64,000 nt of DNA from Mytilus californianus. Taxonomy: Eukaryota; Mollusca; Bivalvia; Mytilida; Mytilidae. Location: assembly GCF_021869535.1 (NCBI RefSeq), contig NW_026262648.1, positions 2,108,001 to 2,172,000 of the forward strand, in the 5' to 3' direction. Below, piece by piece: positions 52,801 to 62,418 of this stretch. The notes under the pieces were generated by a model. It saw nothing but the letters and a program-made list of their open reading frames with translations, searched no databases and was not told the DNA's origin. The position numbers and the translations under genes are program-made. Numbering within the stretch: position 1 is the first letter of the stretch; each line of letters starts with the position of its first letter.

Positions 52801-54887
52801 TTCGTAGACTGATCGTCAATTCGTTTTTCATAGAAATTTATTTTAGATCTTATACTCCTTTGTCTTCAGGAATGAATATGTGACCAGTGGTTAAGCGACG
52901 CATTAAAATGCTTCCTTAAAAATATTTATTTCTCTGACATATAAAAACTTTCAAAACTTATACGTCGAAGAGAAACTGACAACACCAATCCACACCTCCC
53001 TCCAAACAAGTCCAAAAAAAACCAACACATAGAAAACTTAAGACTGAGCAAAATAAGCCCCACCAAAAACCGATACATAAGAGAAAATGCTATACTTATT
53101 AAACAATTTTTCATCTGCTCAATTTACACATATAGTCATAAAGTTAATACGTTATTCAGTGCTAACCATTGTGATTGAAGACATTTTCAATACAATTTTC
53201 GAATTATGTTCATGTTTTTTGTAAATGAATGTTTTCATTTATTTTATTTAATATTTAAAATTTGCCAAAATCTTCACTACAAGAGTTGTGCTTTTAGAAA
53301 TGTTTTGACAATACGAGTAACTGTAGCATGAAATGATTTCAGGAGTCGTTATAAGCAATTAAACTTTAATCTCTAATTCTAATGACGTAATAATAATTTC
53401 TTTTAATGATAGAATGGATATATTTTGAAGACGACAGAACAAACGAAAATATTGTTTTTTTTCCCAATTCATTCAAAGTAGTATCCTGTTTAAAAAAAAC
53501 AACAAAAAGGGACAATAGCTTGCCATGCTGTATGGGTTTTGCTCTATATGGAAGGCCGTACGGTGACCTATAGTTACTTCATTTGGTCTCTGTTGGTAAG
53601 TTGTCTCATTGACCATCATGTCGCATCTTCTTATTTTTATATGAGTTAACGAGAAGTAATTTTCTATTTTACTGTAACAGGTATCTTTACTGGAATAATG
53701 ATCTGTATGAGTTGTTATGTTGTTACTGGATGGATTGTTGACATAGTTAGAAAAAGGTATGTACATGAATACAATGAGCATTCACGGAAATTACATTCAG
53801 AAAAATGAATGATGCAACAAAATTTAATTAATATGAACTATTTGAACCAAGTTCCTATGTTGACCGAAAATGCATAAACAATATATTTGAAAATTGTTGA
53901 AAAGGAAAGTCCTCTTGAATACTTTTTTAAAAACATAATATAATATGCTGCATGCGCAAAACAACAAATATACATTATCATTGTTTGCCTCTATTTGTAT
54001 GTCTTTTAAGGAGGAGTCGGGTTGTTGGTAGTTGATTTTGATCTGTTGTACTAAGTGTGTTCGCGGTGTTTTTAGGAGGATTCGGGTTGTTGGTAGTTGA
54101 TTTTGATCTGTTGTACTGAGTGTGTTCGAGATGTTTTCTGTGATTCCTGTTATCATTTTATGTCTAAATTAATGTATTATTTATTATCTGTTTTACAGTT
54201 GTTGTTGACAACTACAAACACCCTACAAACAATTAACATGGCAAATACAGTTACAAAACAAAATCCTATGTTTCCTCTGAAAGCACTGAGACTTTTTAGA
54301 CTAGGTCTCACTGCTAGTTGAAAAAAAACGATACCAAAGGGACTATCAAAACTCATAAAACGAAAAGAGTGCGACACATCTTTGGATAAATCTTCTATGA
54401 AACACGACGAAAAGACAAACACTTTTCTATAAAACATTACATAAAAAAAAGACGGAACAACACGAACCGCACCAAAAAACCGGTTTTATGTTAAAATAAC
54501 AGTACTATGGGTATTTTTTCTAAGCAATTGTATTTTGAAGAAACTCATTATCTGTAGTTTATAGCTATTCAAACGTAATATGGTACCGAAAATTGCAGGC
54601 ATGTATTTTGTAAGCGTATCTCGACATCAGATGACAATAACGAATACAGTTATGCTAGGACAAGCAGAGAGAACGTGCGCCACACAGACTACGTTGATCT
54701 ACAAACTCTACACTCACAAGTTAGATCTGGAAATGGGAATGACTTGTCAAATGGAAAGACGTCCTCTGAATCACAGAACATCGACATGAAAGATAAAAAT
54801 GGTATGGTCAGCACGTACATGGATATGTCTGGAAGCGCAGGACATTATGAAAATAATGCTTCTTTATATGTGGACGTTCGTCTTTGA
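49885..54887 (+). CDS. Single-pass membrane protein with tyrosine-rich tail (3' exons)
   Basis: Three plus-strand exons join in phase. The first is 49885-49941 (57 b, donor TTG/GTAAGT). The second is 53681-53756 (76 b, acceptor TTTACTGTAACAG, donor AAAAAG/GTATGT). The third is 54599-54887 (acceptor AATTGCAG, TGA at 54885). The first ends in an Asn/Glu-rich stalk. The second holds a transmembrane helix (LVIGIFTGIMICMSCYVV and TGWIVDIV) followed by the basic stop-transfer RKR. The third is an approximately 96-residue cytoplasmic tail with tyrosines in EYSYAR, DYVDL, TYMDM (YxxM) and LYVDVRL contexts, as in phosphotyrosine-signalling receptors. It would be a type I surface receptor, but the ectodomain lies upstream and its family is unknown. 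Candidate exons at 46275 and 46770 fit in phase. The first intron shown contains a minisatellite of about 2.7 kb. Confidence 0.75.
50711..50900 (+). repeat. Common mussel repeat interrupting the minisatellite
   Basis: 'AACGGAAAGTCCTTTATCAA', 'CAAACGAATAGAAAACAACTG' minus one, and 'CATATTCCTGACTTGGTACA' are typical. From 50900 to 51260 the sequence is AT-rich, with no recognised element. Confidence 0.55.
51265..51540 (-). pseudogene. RT-family remnant inside the minisatellite
   Basis: On the minus strand, STRFYDKRDNYHF (about 51525-51485) is followed by a frame-shifted block and then VDELNQGYVKDRLVFQK and GGYQDLVDKYSV with a stop (about 51290). These match the order of the RT C-terminal region seen at 44.9 and 56.6 kb (YDKRD, QGY, Y-x2-L-V-x-K-Y). 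It is a degraded fragment. Confidence 0.55.
52940..53105 (+). repeat. Diverged copy of the 47.5-kb repeat
   Basis: 'GAAACTGACAACACCAATCC', 'ACATAGAAAACTTAAGACTG' and 'CCCCACCAAAAACCG' correspond to 47600-47700. The flanks 52641-52940 and 53105-53510 show nothing definite. Confidence 0.5.
53510..53645 (+). mobile_element. Short mussel retro-repeat just before the TM exon
   Basis: 'GCTGTATGGGTTTTGCTCTA', 'GGAAGGCCGTACGGTGACC' and 'CATTGACCATCATGTCGC' end at 'TTCTTATTTTTATATGAG'. The repeat ends only 36 bases upstream of the exon at 53681 and lies inside or beside its acceptor region. Confidence 0.7.
54003..54135 (+). repeat. Tandem duplication, two units of about 66 bp
   Basis: 'GGGTTGTTGGTAGTTGATTT' followed by 'TGATCTGTTGTACTRAGTGT' occurs twice, each preceded by TTTTAGGAGGA-like sequence. 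Confidence 0.85.
54325..54482 (+). repeat. Third copy of the 47.5-kb repeat family
   Basis: 'CGATACCAAAGGGACTATCA', 'AAACTCATAAAACGAAAAG' and 'GGAACAACACGAACCGCACC'. It lies in the last intron of the membrane-protein gene. Confidence 0.55.
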
Positions 54888-54938
54888 ATCTCTAAAATGA
54901 TTTCCGACATTAGTCTTCTTATCTTTATATTTGAAGTA

Positions 54939-54944
54939 AATAAA
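54939..54944 (+). promoter_or_regulatory. Polyadenylation signal AATAAA
   Basis: AATAAA lies 52 bases after the TGA of the membrane-protein gene. It is the first such signal downstream. From 54950 to 55540 nothing else is visible. Confidence 0.6.
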
Positions 54945-55541
54945 TTTTAAAAAAGGTTAAGAAGTTACAAACAAAATAAAAGATGTCATGTTTGCACTTT
55001 GTGTTTTGATCTTGTAATTGAAGAACGAATGTGGTCTTTTTCAAGTCTGATAATCAACAGCCACCGATACAGTTTTTCTCTAAATGTCTGATTTCAGGGT
55101 CAATTAATTTATACAATAAATAGTACTTACCTTTTATGCTGAATTTAATTGCCTGATAATATTTCTCATTTTAGTTTTCCAATGTTTCAGTCATTTGACG
55201 AGATATAATTTGGAAGAATATAATCAAAGTAGCTATTTGTTTACTCTAATTAGCACGTAAATCATGATGTATTGATTTCACTTAGATACGTAGAACAAGT
55301 TGTTCTATCAAGTGCCTTAGTGATTTACTGAGTTATTTTTGAATTGTTCACTTGAAGTCACTCTTTGGAATCTTGAATATTTTTAGCTGTTCGTCGCGTT
55401 TAATTTCATGGTTATTAGATCAACTTTCATATCATTAACATACGAAAGTAACAGATCATGTGGACATACTTATAATGTTCAGTTGATTCTGGATAAATAA
55501 CTCCAATCACCTCATATTTAAATGTGTGTTGACATAACTGA

Positions 55542-55790
55542 CAGTATGAAGCCTTGAGTGTTTGCCCTTCTACTGTATTATATGATCTAAGTGGCGGAAG
55601 ACAATATGGAAAAGAAGGAAGGAAATCAAATTGTAATAGAAGTGTTTGTGTTCATCCAAAACATTTTGATATGCTAGAACATTTTCGTGTTTCCGATCTA
55701 AAAAAGAAAAGGTTAGATCAAGGCGTATTACTTTCATCTTGGACAATTTACAAATTCTTTCTTTATAATGTTCTTAAGACAATAGCATGA
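55542..55790 (+). other. Unassigned open frame after a good splice acceptor
   Basis: After CATAACTGACAG an open frame runs for 82 codons to a TGA. It contains YEALSVCPSTVLYDL, GGRQYGKEGRKSNC and DLKKKRLDQG. It has four Cys in the first half. I do not recognise it. It may be a last exon or a transposon fragment. From 55790 to 56520 no feature is supported. Confidence 0.25.
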
Positions 55791-56529
55791 CGATTGCTTG
55801 TTGTGCTTATTTGCAAAATAGAACGTGTTTTACATTATGAACTCCGAAATTTGACTCCTTCCATTAGTTGAATTTCTATTATTGCAACACACAAACAAAC
55901 AAAAAGAGTCTGCTAATGAAAATAAACGTGATTTGATTCAAACAAATCTAAGATATTATTTATGATTGCATATCAAGGAAACAAAATACTACACAGAAGT
56001 TCTTAAGAATAAAAATATAAATGCTACTACATTCAAGGCCTTGCGCCCAAAAGAGGGTCTTCTAGTAAATAATCATGTCACTACCACATTTTCGCTTAAG
56101 GCTTCTTCTGGATACTGAAATATCAATTCAGCTCGGCTTCAAGTAAGTGTTTAACAACTAATATATCTGTTGTTAACCTTCTTTGTTACTTTTTTTAAAG
56201 AACTTGTTATCAATTTTTGTAATTAAGCATATGAAAATAATGGTATTACTCGTAAACTATTTGGATGTTTTGGATAAATTACGTGCTTTTTTCCGTTCAG
56301 TTCGGTTGAATTTTCGACTCTGTACACTACAATTATACACAAGCATATCAAACAGAAGTTCTCTTTATTTAATCAAATGGTCTTTTGAAAATCTGATTGC
56401 AAATTTATTTATAAAAACTCAATAGAGCCAGCTTCTGTAACGAAAAAGGTAAATATGCTGGAACTGTGGTGAGATGATTAAAGCTGTTAATTTTCTAGTT
56501 GACAATATTTTCCGTCTAAATTACAATCA

Positions 56530-57398
56530 ATTGATAAATTTCAAAACACTTACCTTACCTTAATGATATTGTTGCCTTAAATAATCAAGAATTTTCTATT
56601 TTTACTGTAGAAATTTACACAAGGTAGCTTACTTTGAATAAATCTAATACAGACAACAATGATTGTCCTTATCTAGACTTGGATATTTCAGTTGCACATG
56701 GGAAGTTTTATACAAGATTAATAACAAAAGAGACAATTTTTCGTTCCTTTTTATTAATTTTCCATTTTTGGATGGAGATATTCCTTTAGCGCCATCTTAG
56801 GGTGTGTATAATTCACAAGTTGTTCGATATGCCTGTGTCTGAAGTCTGAAATTTTAATGAACATAATTTATGAATAACTAATGAATCATTATTTCTTTAC
56901 AACAAATTAATGCAAATTTTTACTAAATTCTTCCATAGATACGAGTATTTGGTTAGGAAGTTTGGCTGTACCTGTAGAATTCTTATATAAAAGGGATATC
57001 ACATATTCCAGTTTTACAGTGATGTGGTTTATAGAGCACTTGCAGTCGGATACGATCCATGTAAGCTCATTGTTCTATTCATTAATCAATTGAACGCCGT
57101 AATGAAATTTTAACATATTATTTTTATCGGTACTTGCAATCAGTTTGCTTTAACAATTTGATAAATTAAAACATATTAAGCATATATTTATTGCTATTTA
57201 TGTACAGTTACGATTAGTTATGATCCTACATCCTTTCAATACTGTTTATCGATATTAATTGCACAAGGTCATGCTTTTCTTTAACTGTTTATAACGCCTA
57301 AACACTTAATTCATTTGGTGTGCACTGATTGATACTCCATTTTGGGAAAACATGGTTTATTTTTCAGTTGTAGTTGACTAGCTTTCAGTCACTGCGAG
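56530..57398 (+). pseudogene. RT-family remnant (catalytic to C-terminal region)
   Basis: The frame begins at the palm: LPYLNDIVALNNQEFS (about 56550-56600), where the family has YLDD, so a catalytic Asp is replaced by Asn. It continues with LTLNKSNTDNNDCPYLDLDISVAHGKFYTR (20 or fewer residues per block: LTLNKSN, CPYLDLDISVAHGKFYTR) and QLFDMPVSEV in another frame. It then matches 44.9-45.5 kb up to 'CAGTCACTGCGAGTACATA', where a TA microsatellite follows. Stops and frameshifts make it dead. Confidence 0.65.
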
Positions 57399-57427
57399 TA
57401 CATATATATATATATATATATATATAA
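57398..57427. repeat. TA microsatellite
   Basis: An uninterrupted (TA)n run of about 28 bases lies at the left side of the Penelope-like inverted pair. A similar run is at 62388-62416 on the right side. Confidence 0.9.
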
Positions 57428-57617
57428 ATATAAGTGCCTATAAATAGCAGCACATGACATACAAATCTATGGGAGTGTGGATTAATCAGTACAGAGATTA
57501 ATTCAATTACACAAATGAAATTATAGATTGCCTAACAATGTAATTTTAACACACTATTTAGTATGTAAATATAAGAATGTTTAAAATATTTACAAAATGA
57601 TGAAAATAAACGCAATA

Positions 57618-57644
57618 TTTCGCTAGACTAACTAGCTTTATCAA
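57618..57644 (-). ncRNA. Hammerhead-like stem in Penelope 3' region, copy 1
   Basis: On the minus strand, TTGATAA is followed by an unpaired A, then GCTAG-TTAGT-CTAGC and GAAA. A hammerhead needs CTGATGA-stem-GAAA. Here the C3-G8 pair would be U3-A8, a pair-preserving change. The remainder (stem III and cleavage site) is not convincing. Confidence 0.25.
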
Positions 57645-57846
57645 GCGTGCATCTATCCAGGTGAAATCGGATGTAGATGATAAGAAACTTTTGCAGCTCA
57701 ATGTATATGTTGCACTTGAATTTAGCTGCCTTGAAAATAATACATAATTTGGATGAAGTTCAAGATTTGTACAAAATTGGTAGTTGAAGTTATCAACGTC
57801 CATTGGCCAATATTACAGGATAAAAAGGACGATGCTGTGTACTAAA

Positions 57847-59800
57847 TTATTCTTTATCTTTCCTGTATCTTTTCTCATCTTTTTCGTTAAGACCATCAGG
57901 TTCTAAAGTGTGGAGTTGGTGGATCCAAAAATTTTCTCTTCTCCTTCTCGCCGTGGTGTCCCACTCGGTGTTGACTTCTATGATTTGGAAGGTAACATTA
58001 TCAAAAGAATGTTTCGTTGAACGAAGATGTCTTGTGAGAGGACAGTTTTTGTTGGTTTTGTACCATGAACGATGGTTATTGAGCCGAATATTAAATTTGT
58101 CCATTGTTTCTCCCACATACTGAATGCCACATGTGTCACATGTTAATATATAAATTGAGTTCTCCGTTTTACAGTTGGAATTTGAGTAGATGGTATAATT
58201 TTGTTTAGTAACGGAGCTGATGAAAGAACTGCTTGTATTGGCAGCTTTACAACACAAGCAGTTCCTTCGACCACATTGTTTGTAGCAACCGGGAGATGGA
58301 GTAGGCTGCTTTGCTAATACAGATGTCACTAATTTGTCACGGATGTTTTTAGGTCTTCTGAAGGCCATGACTGGTGGTGAGGAAAATACTTTTTTAAGAT
58401 TTGAATCATTTTCTATAATTTTCCAATGCTTCTGAACAATGGAAGACACATTTTTAAAATCAGGATGGTAAGTGAGTACAAGGGGTGTTCTGTTAGCTGC
58501 TTTATTCTTATCTTTGTACTCTAGAAGTTCTTGGCGACTAGTTTTGTTTGCTCTTTCGAAAGCGCTATTAATGATGTTGTTATTGTATCCTCGAACAACT
58601 AGATGTTTACGTAGTTGTCCAAGTCTAGCATTTTGCGTATTTTCAGTAGAGCATATTCTCTTGATTCGCAACGCCTGGCTGAATGGTATGCCACGGGAGC
58701 AGTGTTTAGGATGGCAACTTTTAGGAGAAAGGAATTGATGTTTGTCCGTTTGTTTGGTATGAAGGTCCGTTATAATGGTTCCGTTCTTGATGTAACTCGT
58801 AGTGTCGAGGAAGTTTATTTTCTCCATAGATGATTCATATGTAAATTTTATTGAATGGTGGAAAGAGTTACAGTGTCCTAGAAATTCATTAAGATGTTCT
58901 TGTGAATCTGTCCATTTGAAATCAATATCGTCAATGAATCGGAACCATGATAAGGGCTGGTATGGAGCACTAGCCAAGAGGCGTTTTTCAAGTTGGCCCA
59001 TAAATATGTTGGCATATGACGGGGCCATTTTTGTGCCCATACTAGTACCGTCTATCTGGAGATAATGTTTTTCATTGAAAGAGAAGTTGTTGTTCTCTAG
59101 CACTAGTTTCAGAAGTGTAACAAGGCACTCAGTTGGAGGATTTTTTTCACTACGAGTGTTCCATACCTCTTCACACGCTGCTATTCCTTCGTCTTGTGGA
59201 ATGTTGGTACTAGTATATAAAGAAGACACGTCCATGGATGCAAGTATAGTATTGCTTGGTAGAGGATTGAGGCTTTCCATTTTATTTAGATAATCAGTCG
59301 TATCTTGGATGTAAGAGGGTAGTTCTTTCACATGAGGTCTTAGATGATGGTCTAAAAATTCTGATATCTTTTCAGTTGGATGACTATTTGCTGAAACAAT
59401 TGGTCGACCTGGATTGCCCGTTTTATGTATTTTAGGCAACATATAGAATCTTCCGGCCTTTGCTTCGTTCTCAAGAGGTCGGAGATAATCAAAGGTGTCA
59501 TTGTCTATATGCTTTTTGTCGAACATCTCTTGAAGGATGGTGTTGATCCTTCGAATATTATTTAGTGTTGGATCTGTGGTTAATTGTTTATAAAAAATGG
59601 AGTTTGAAAGTTGGCGATTTCCCTCTGCTATGTAATCTGTTTTATTCATGACAACCACAGCGCCCCCTTTGTCGGCAGGTTTTATTACGATATCCTCTTG
59701 ATCTTTTAACGCTTTCAAAGCAATGCTTTCTGACTTGGATAAATTATAATTTCTTGTATTTGTTATACAGGACTTTATATCAGACCTCACGTAGTTAATG
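57847..59800 (-). CDS. Penelope-like element RT + GIY-YIG endonuclease, copy 1
   Basis: An open frame of 647 codons runs from the Met at 59790 and is also open upstream to 59800, where the arm ends. RT fingers: DKGGAVVVMNK (40-50) and LPKIHKTGNPGRPIVS (118-133). Motif A D187 is in MDVSSLYT. Then [17 protein letters not shown] (248-264) and the catalytic FIDD (285-288). A Cys cluster C502, C506, C511, C513, C514 precedes the GIY-YIG domain (IYILTC at 546-551, YVGET at 558-562, Glu in [11 protein letters not shown]). Penelope elements lack the LINE or LTR structure and prime from nicked DNA. It is 5'-truncated compared with copy 2, which has about 36 more N-terminal codons. Two extra residues split LYTNIP into LYTSTNIP, which probably weakens or kills the RT. 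Confidence 0.92.
59208..59215 (-). other. TACTAGTA: likely MITE excision footprint
   Basis: Copy 2 has a MITE here flanked by TA. The uninterrupted motif would be TATACCAAC (LYTNIP). Copy 1 has TA-CT-AG-TA: a duplicated TA plus the two outer bases of each MITE end. It adds 6 bases in frame. Confidence 0.75.
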
Positions 59801-62065
59801 ATTCAGATTCAGATACTGACACCAATGAAGAAGTCACGCCCATCCCAAAATTTAAGAAAAAAAGTTCATGGAAACCACCTAAGAGTAAAAATGATAACTT
59901 GGAGTCATTCATTAACTACGTGAGGTCTGATATAAAGTCCTGTATAACAAATACAAGAAATTATAATTTATCCAAGTCAGAAAGCATTGCTTTGAAAGCG
60001 TTAAAAGATCAAGAGGATATCGTAATAAAACCTGCCGACAAAGGGGGCGCTGTGGTTGTCATGAATAAAACAGATTACATAGCAGAGGGAAATCGCCAAC
60101 TTTCAAACTCCATTTTTTATAAACAATTAACCACAGATCCAACACTAAATAATATTCGAAGGATCAACACCATCCTTCAAGAGATGTTCGACAAAAAGCA
60201 TATAGACAATGACACCTTTGATTATCTCCGACCTCTTGAGAACGAAGCAAAGGCCGGAAGATTCTATATGTTGCCTAAAATACATAAAACGGGCAATCCA
60301 GGTCGACCAATTGTTTCAGCAAATAGTCATCCAACTGAAAAGATATCAGAATTTTTAGACCATCATCTAAGACCTCATGTGAAAGAACTACCCTCTTACA
60401 TCCAAGATACGACTGATTATCTAAATAAAATGGAAAGCCTCAATCCTCTACCAAGCAATACTATACTTGCATCCATGGACGTGTCTTCTTTATATACTGT
60501 AAATTCAGAAATTATTGCGTGCATTTATTATTGCGATTTTGTCATTTTAGACTAAAATGCGATTTTAATTTTTGCGATATTGAGAAAAATCCTGTTTAAT
60601 TCATATAAAAAATTTCAAAATGCGAGTTTAAATTATTGCGATTATGACCCTGTCGCATTTTTCGCAATAATAAAAACATCGCAATAATTTCTGAATTTAC
60701 AGTACCAACATTCCACAAGACGAAGGAATAGCAGCGTGTGAAGAGGTATGGAACACTCGTAGTGAAAAAAATCCTCCAACTGAGTGCCTTGTTACACTTC
60801 TGAAACTAGTGCTAGAGAACAACAACTTCTCTTTCAATGAAAAACATTATCTCCAGATAGACGGTACTAGTATGGGCACAAAAATGGCCCCGTCATATGC
60901 CAACATATTTATGGGCCAACTTGAAAAACGCCTCTTGGCTAGTGCTCCATACCAGCCCTTATCATGGTTCCGATTCATTGACGATATTGATTTCAAATGG
61001 ACAGATTCACAAGAACATCTAAATGAATTTCTAGGACACTATAACTCTTTCCACCATTCAATAAAATTTACATATGAATCATCTATGGAGAAAATAAACT
61101 TCCTCGACACTACGAGTTACATCAAGAACGGAACCATTATAACGGACCTTCATACCAAACAAACGGACAAACATCAATTCCTTTCTCCTAAAAGTTGCCA
61201 TCCTAAACACTGCTCCCGTGGCATACCATTCAGCCAGGCGTTGCGAATCAAGAGAATATGCTCTACTGAAAATACGCAAAATGCTAGACTTGGACAACTA
61301 CGTAAACATCTAGTTGTTCGAGGATACAATAACAACATCATTGATAGCGCTTTCGAAAGAGCAAACAAAACTAGTCGCCAAGAACTTCTAGAGTACAAAG
61401 ATAAGAATAAAGCAGCTAACAGAACACCCCTTGTACTCACTTACCATCCTGATTTTAAAAATGTGTCTTCCATTGTTCAGAAGCATTGGAAAATTATAGA
61501 AAATGATTCAAATCTTAAAAAAGTATTTTCCTCACCACCAGTCATGGCCTTCAGAAGACCTAAAAACATCCGTGACAAATTAGTGACATCTGTATTAGCA
61601 AAGCAGCCTACTCCATCTCCCGGTTGCTACAAACAATGTGGTCGAAGGAACTGCTTGTGTTGTAAAGCTGCCAATACAAGCAGTTCTTTCATCAGCTCCG
61701 TTACTAAACAAAATTATACCATCTACTCAAATTCCAACTGTAAAACGGAGAACTCAATTTATATATTAACATGTGACACATGTGGCATTCAGTATGTGGG
61801 AGAAACAATGGACAAATTTAATATTCGGCTCAATAACCATCGTTCATGGTACAAAACCAACAAAAACTGTCCTCTCACAAGACATCTTCGTTCAACGAAA
61901 CATTCTTTTGATAATGTTACCTTCCAAATCATAGAAGTCAACACCGAGTGGGACACCACGGCGAGAAGGAGAAGAGAAAATTTTTGGATCCACCAACTCC
62001 ACACTTTAGAACCTGATGGTCTTAACGAAAAAGATGAGAAAAGATACAGGAAAGATAAAGAATAA
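59800..62065 (+). pseudogene. Penelope-like element RT + GIY-YIG, copy 2 (MITE-interrupted)
   Basis: The frame is open from about 59794 through an acidic start (NDSDSDTDTNEE) and a basic patch (KFKKKSSWKPPKSK) into the same RT as copy 1. It is broken in motif A at 60497 by a 206-bp MITE. After the MITE it resumes (TNIPQDEG) and stays open to the stop at 62063-62065, with FIDD (about 60979), the Cys cluster (about 61625-61665) and GIY-YIG (about 61760-61810) intact. Apart from the MITE I saw no damaging change. It keeps 36 N-terminal codons missing in copy 1. Confidence 0.9.
60497..60702. mobile_element. 206-bp TA-flanked MITE with 24-bp TIRs
   Basis: The ends CTGTAAATTCAGAAATTATT and AATAATTTCTGAATTTACAG are perfect inverted repeats, continuing to about 24 bp. 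TA is duplicated at 60495-60496 and 60703-60704, as in Tc1/mariner-type elements. Inside, ATTATTGCGATT-like motifs recur in both orientations. It encodes nothing. Confidence 0.9.
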
Positions 62066-62390
62066 TTTAGTACACAGCATCGTCCTTTTTATCCTGTAAT
62101 ATTGGCCAATGGACGTTGATAACTTCAACTACCAATTTTGTAAAAATCTTGAACTTCATCCAAATTATGTATTATTTTCAAGGCAGCTAAATTCAAGTGC
62201 AACATATACATTGAGCTGCAAAAGTTTCTTATCATCTACATCCGATTTCACCTGGATAGATGCACGCTTGATAAAGCTAGTTAGTCTAGCGAAATATTGC
62301 GTTTATTTTCATCATTTTGTAAATATTTTAAACATTCTTATATTTACATACTAAATAGTGTGTTAAAATTACATTGTTAGGCAATCTATA
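62066..62390 (+). repeat. Penelope 3' flank with hammerhead-like stem, copy 2
   Basis: These 325 bases follow the stop codon and are shared by both arms. At 62268-62294 lies TTGATAA-A-GCTAG-TTAGT-CTAGC-GAAA, the same candidate as in copy 1. It is followed by an AT-rich stretch and ends at CAATCTATA. Confidence 0.6.
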
Positions 62391-62418
62391 TATATAAATA
62401 TATATATATATATATAAG

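Larger units (their letters stand above)
57522..62390. repeat. Head-to-head inverted repeat of two Penelope-like elements
   Basis: The arms are 57522-59800 and 59910-62390, with a single-copy spacer of about 110 bp (59801-59909). Apart from a 206-bp insertion in the right arm, the arms differ by very few bases; for example, the ORFs differ at CNSF/YNSF and IINS/IIDS. Both arms end at CAATCTATA next to TA-rich sequence. A transcript across the whole unit would form a hairpin of more than 2 kb. Confidence 0.9.

Noticed and set aside
53473-54437. Minus-strand frames around the transmembrane exon
   Set aside because: They overlap retro-repeats and the plus-strand exons, which have consistent splice phases.
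57908-59293. Plus-strand frames inside the left Penelope arm (and their mirror images in the right arm)
   Set aside because: They are antisense to the RT/endonuclease frame and are conserved only because the coding strand is.
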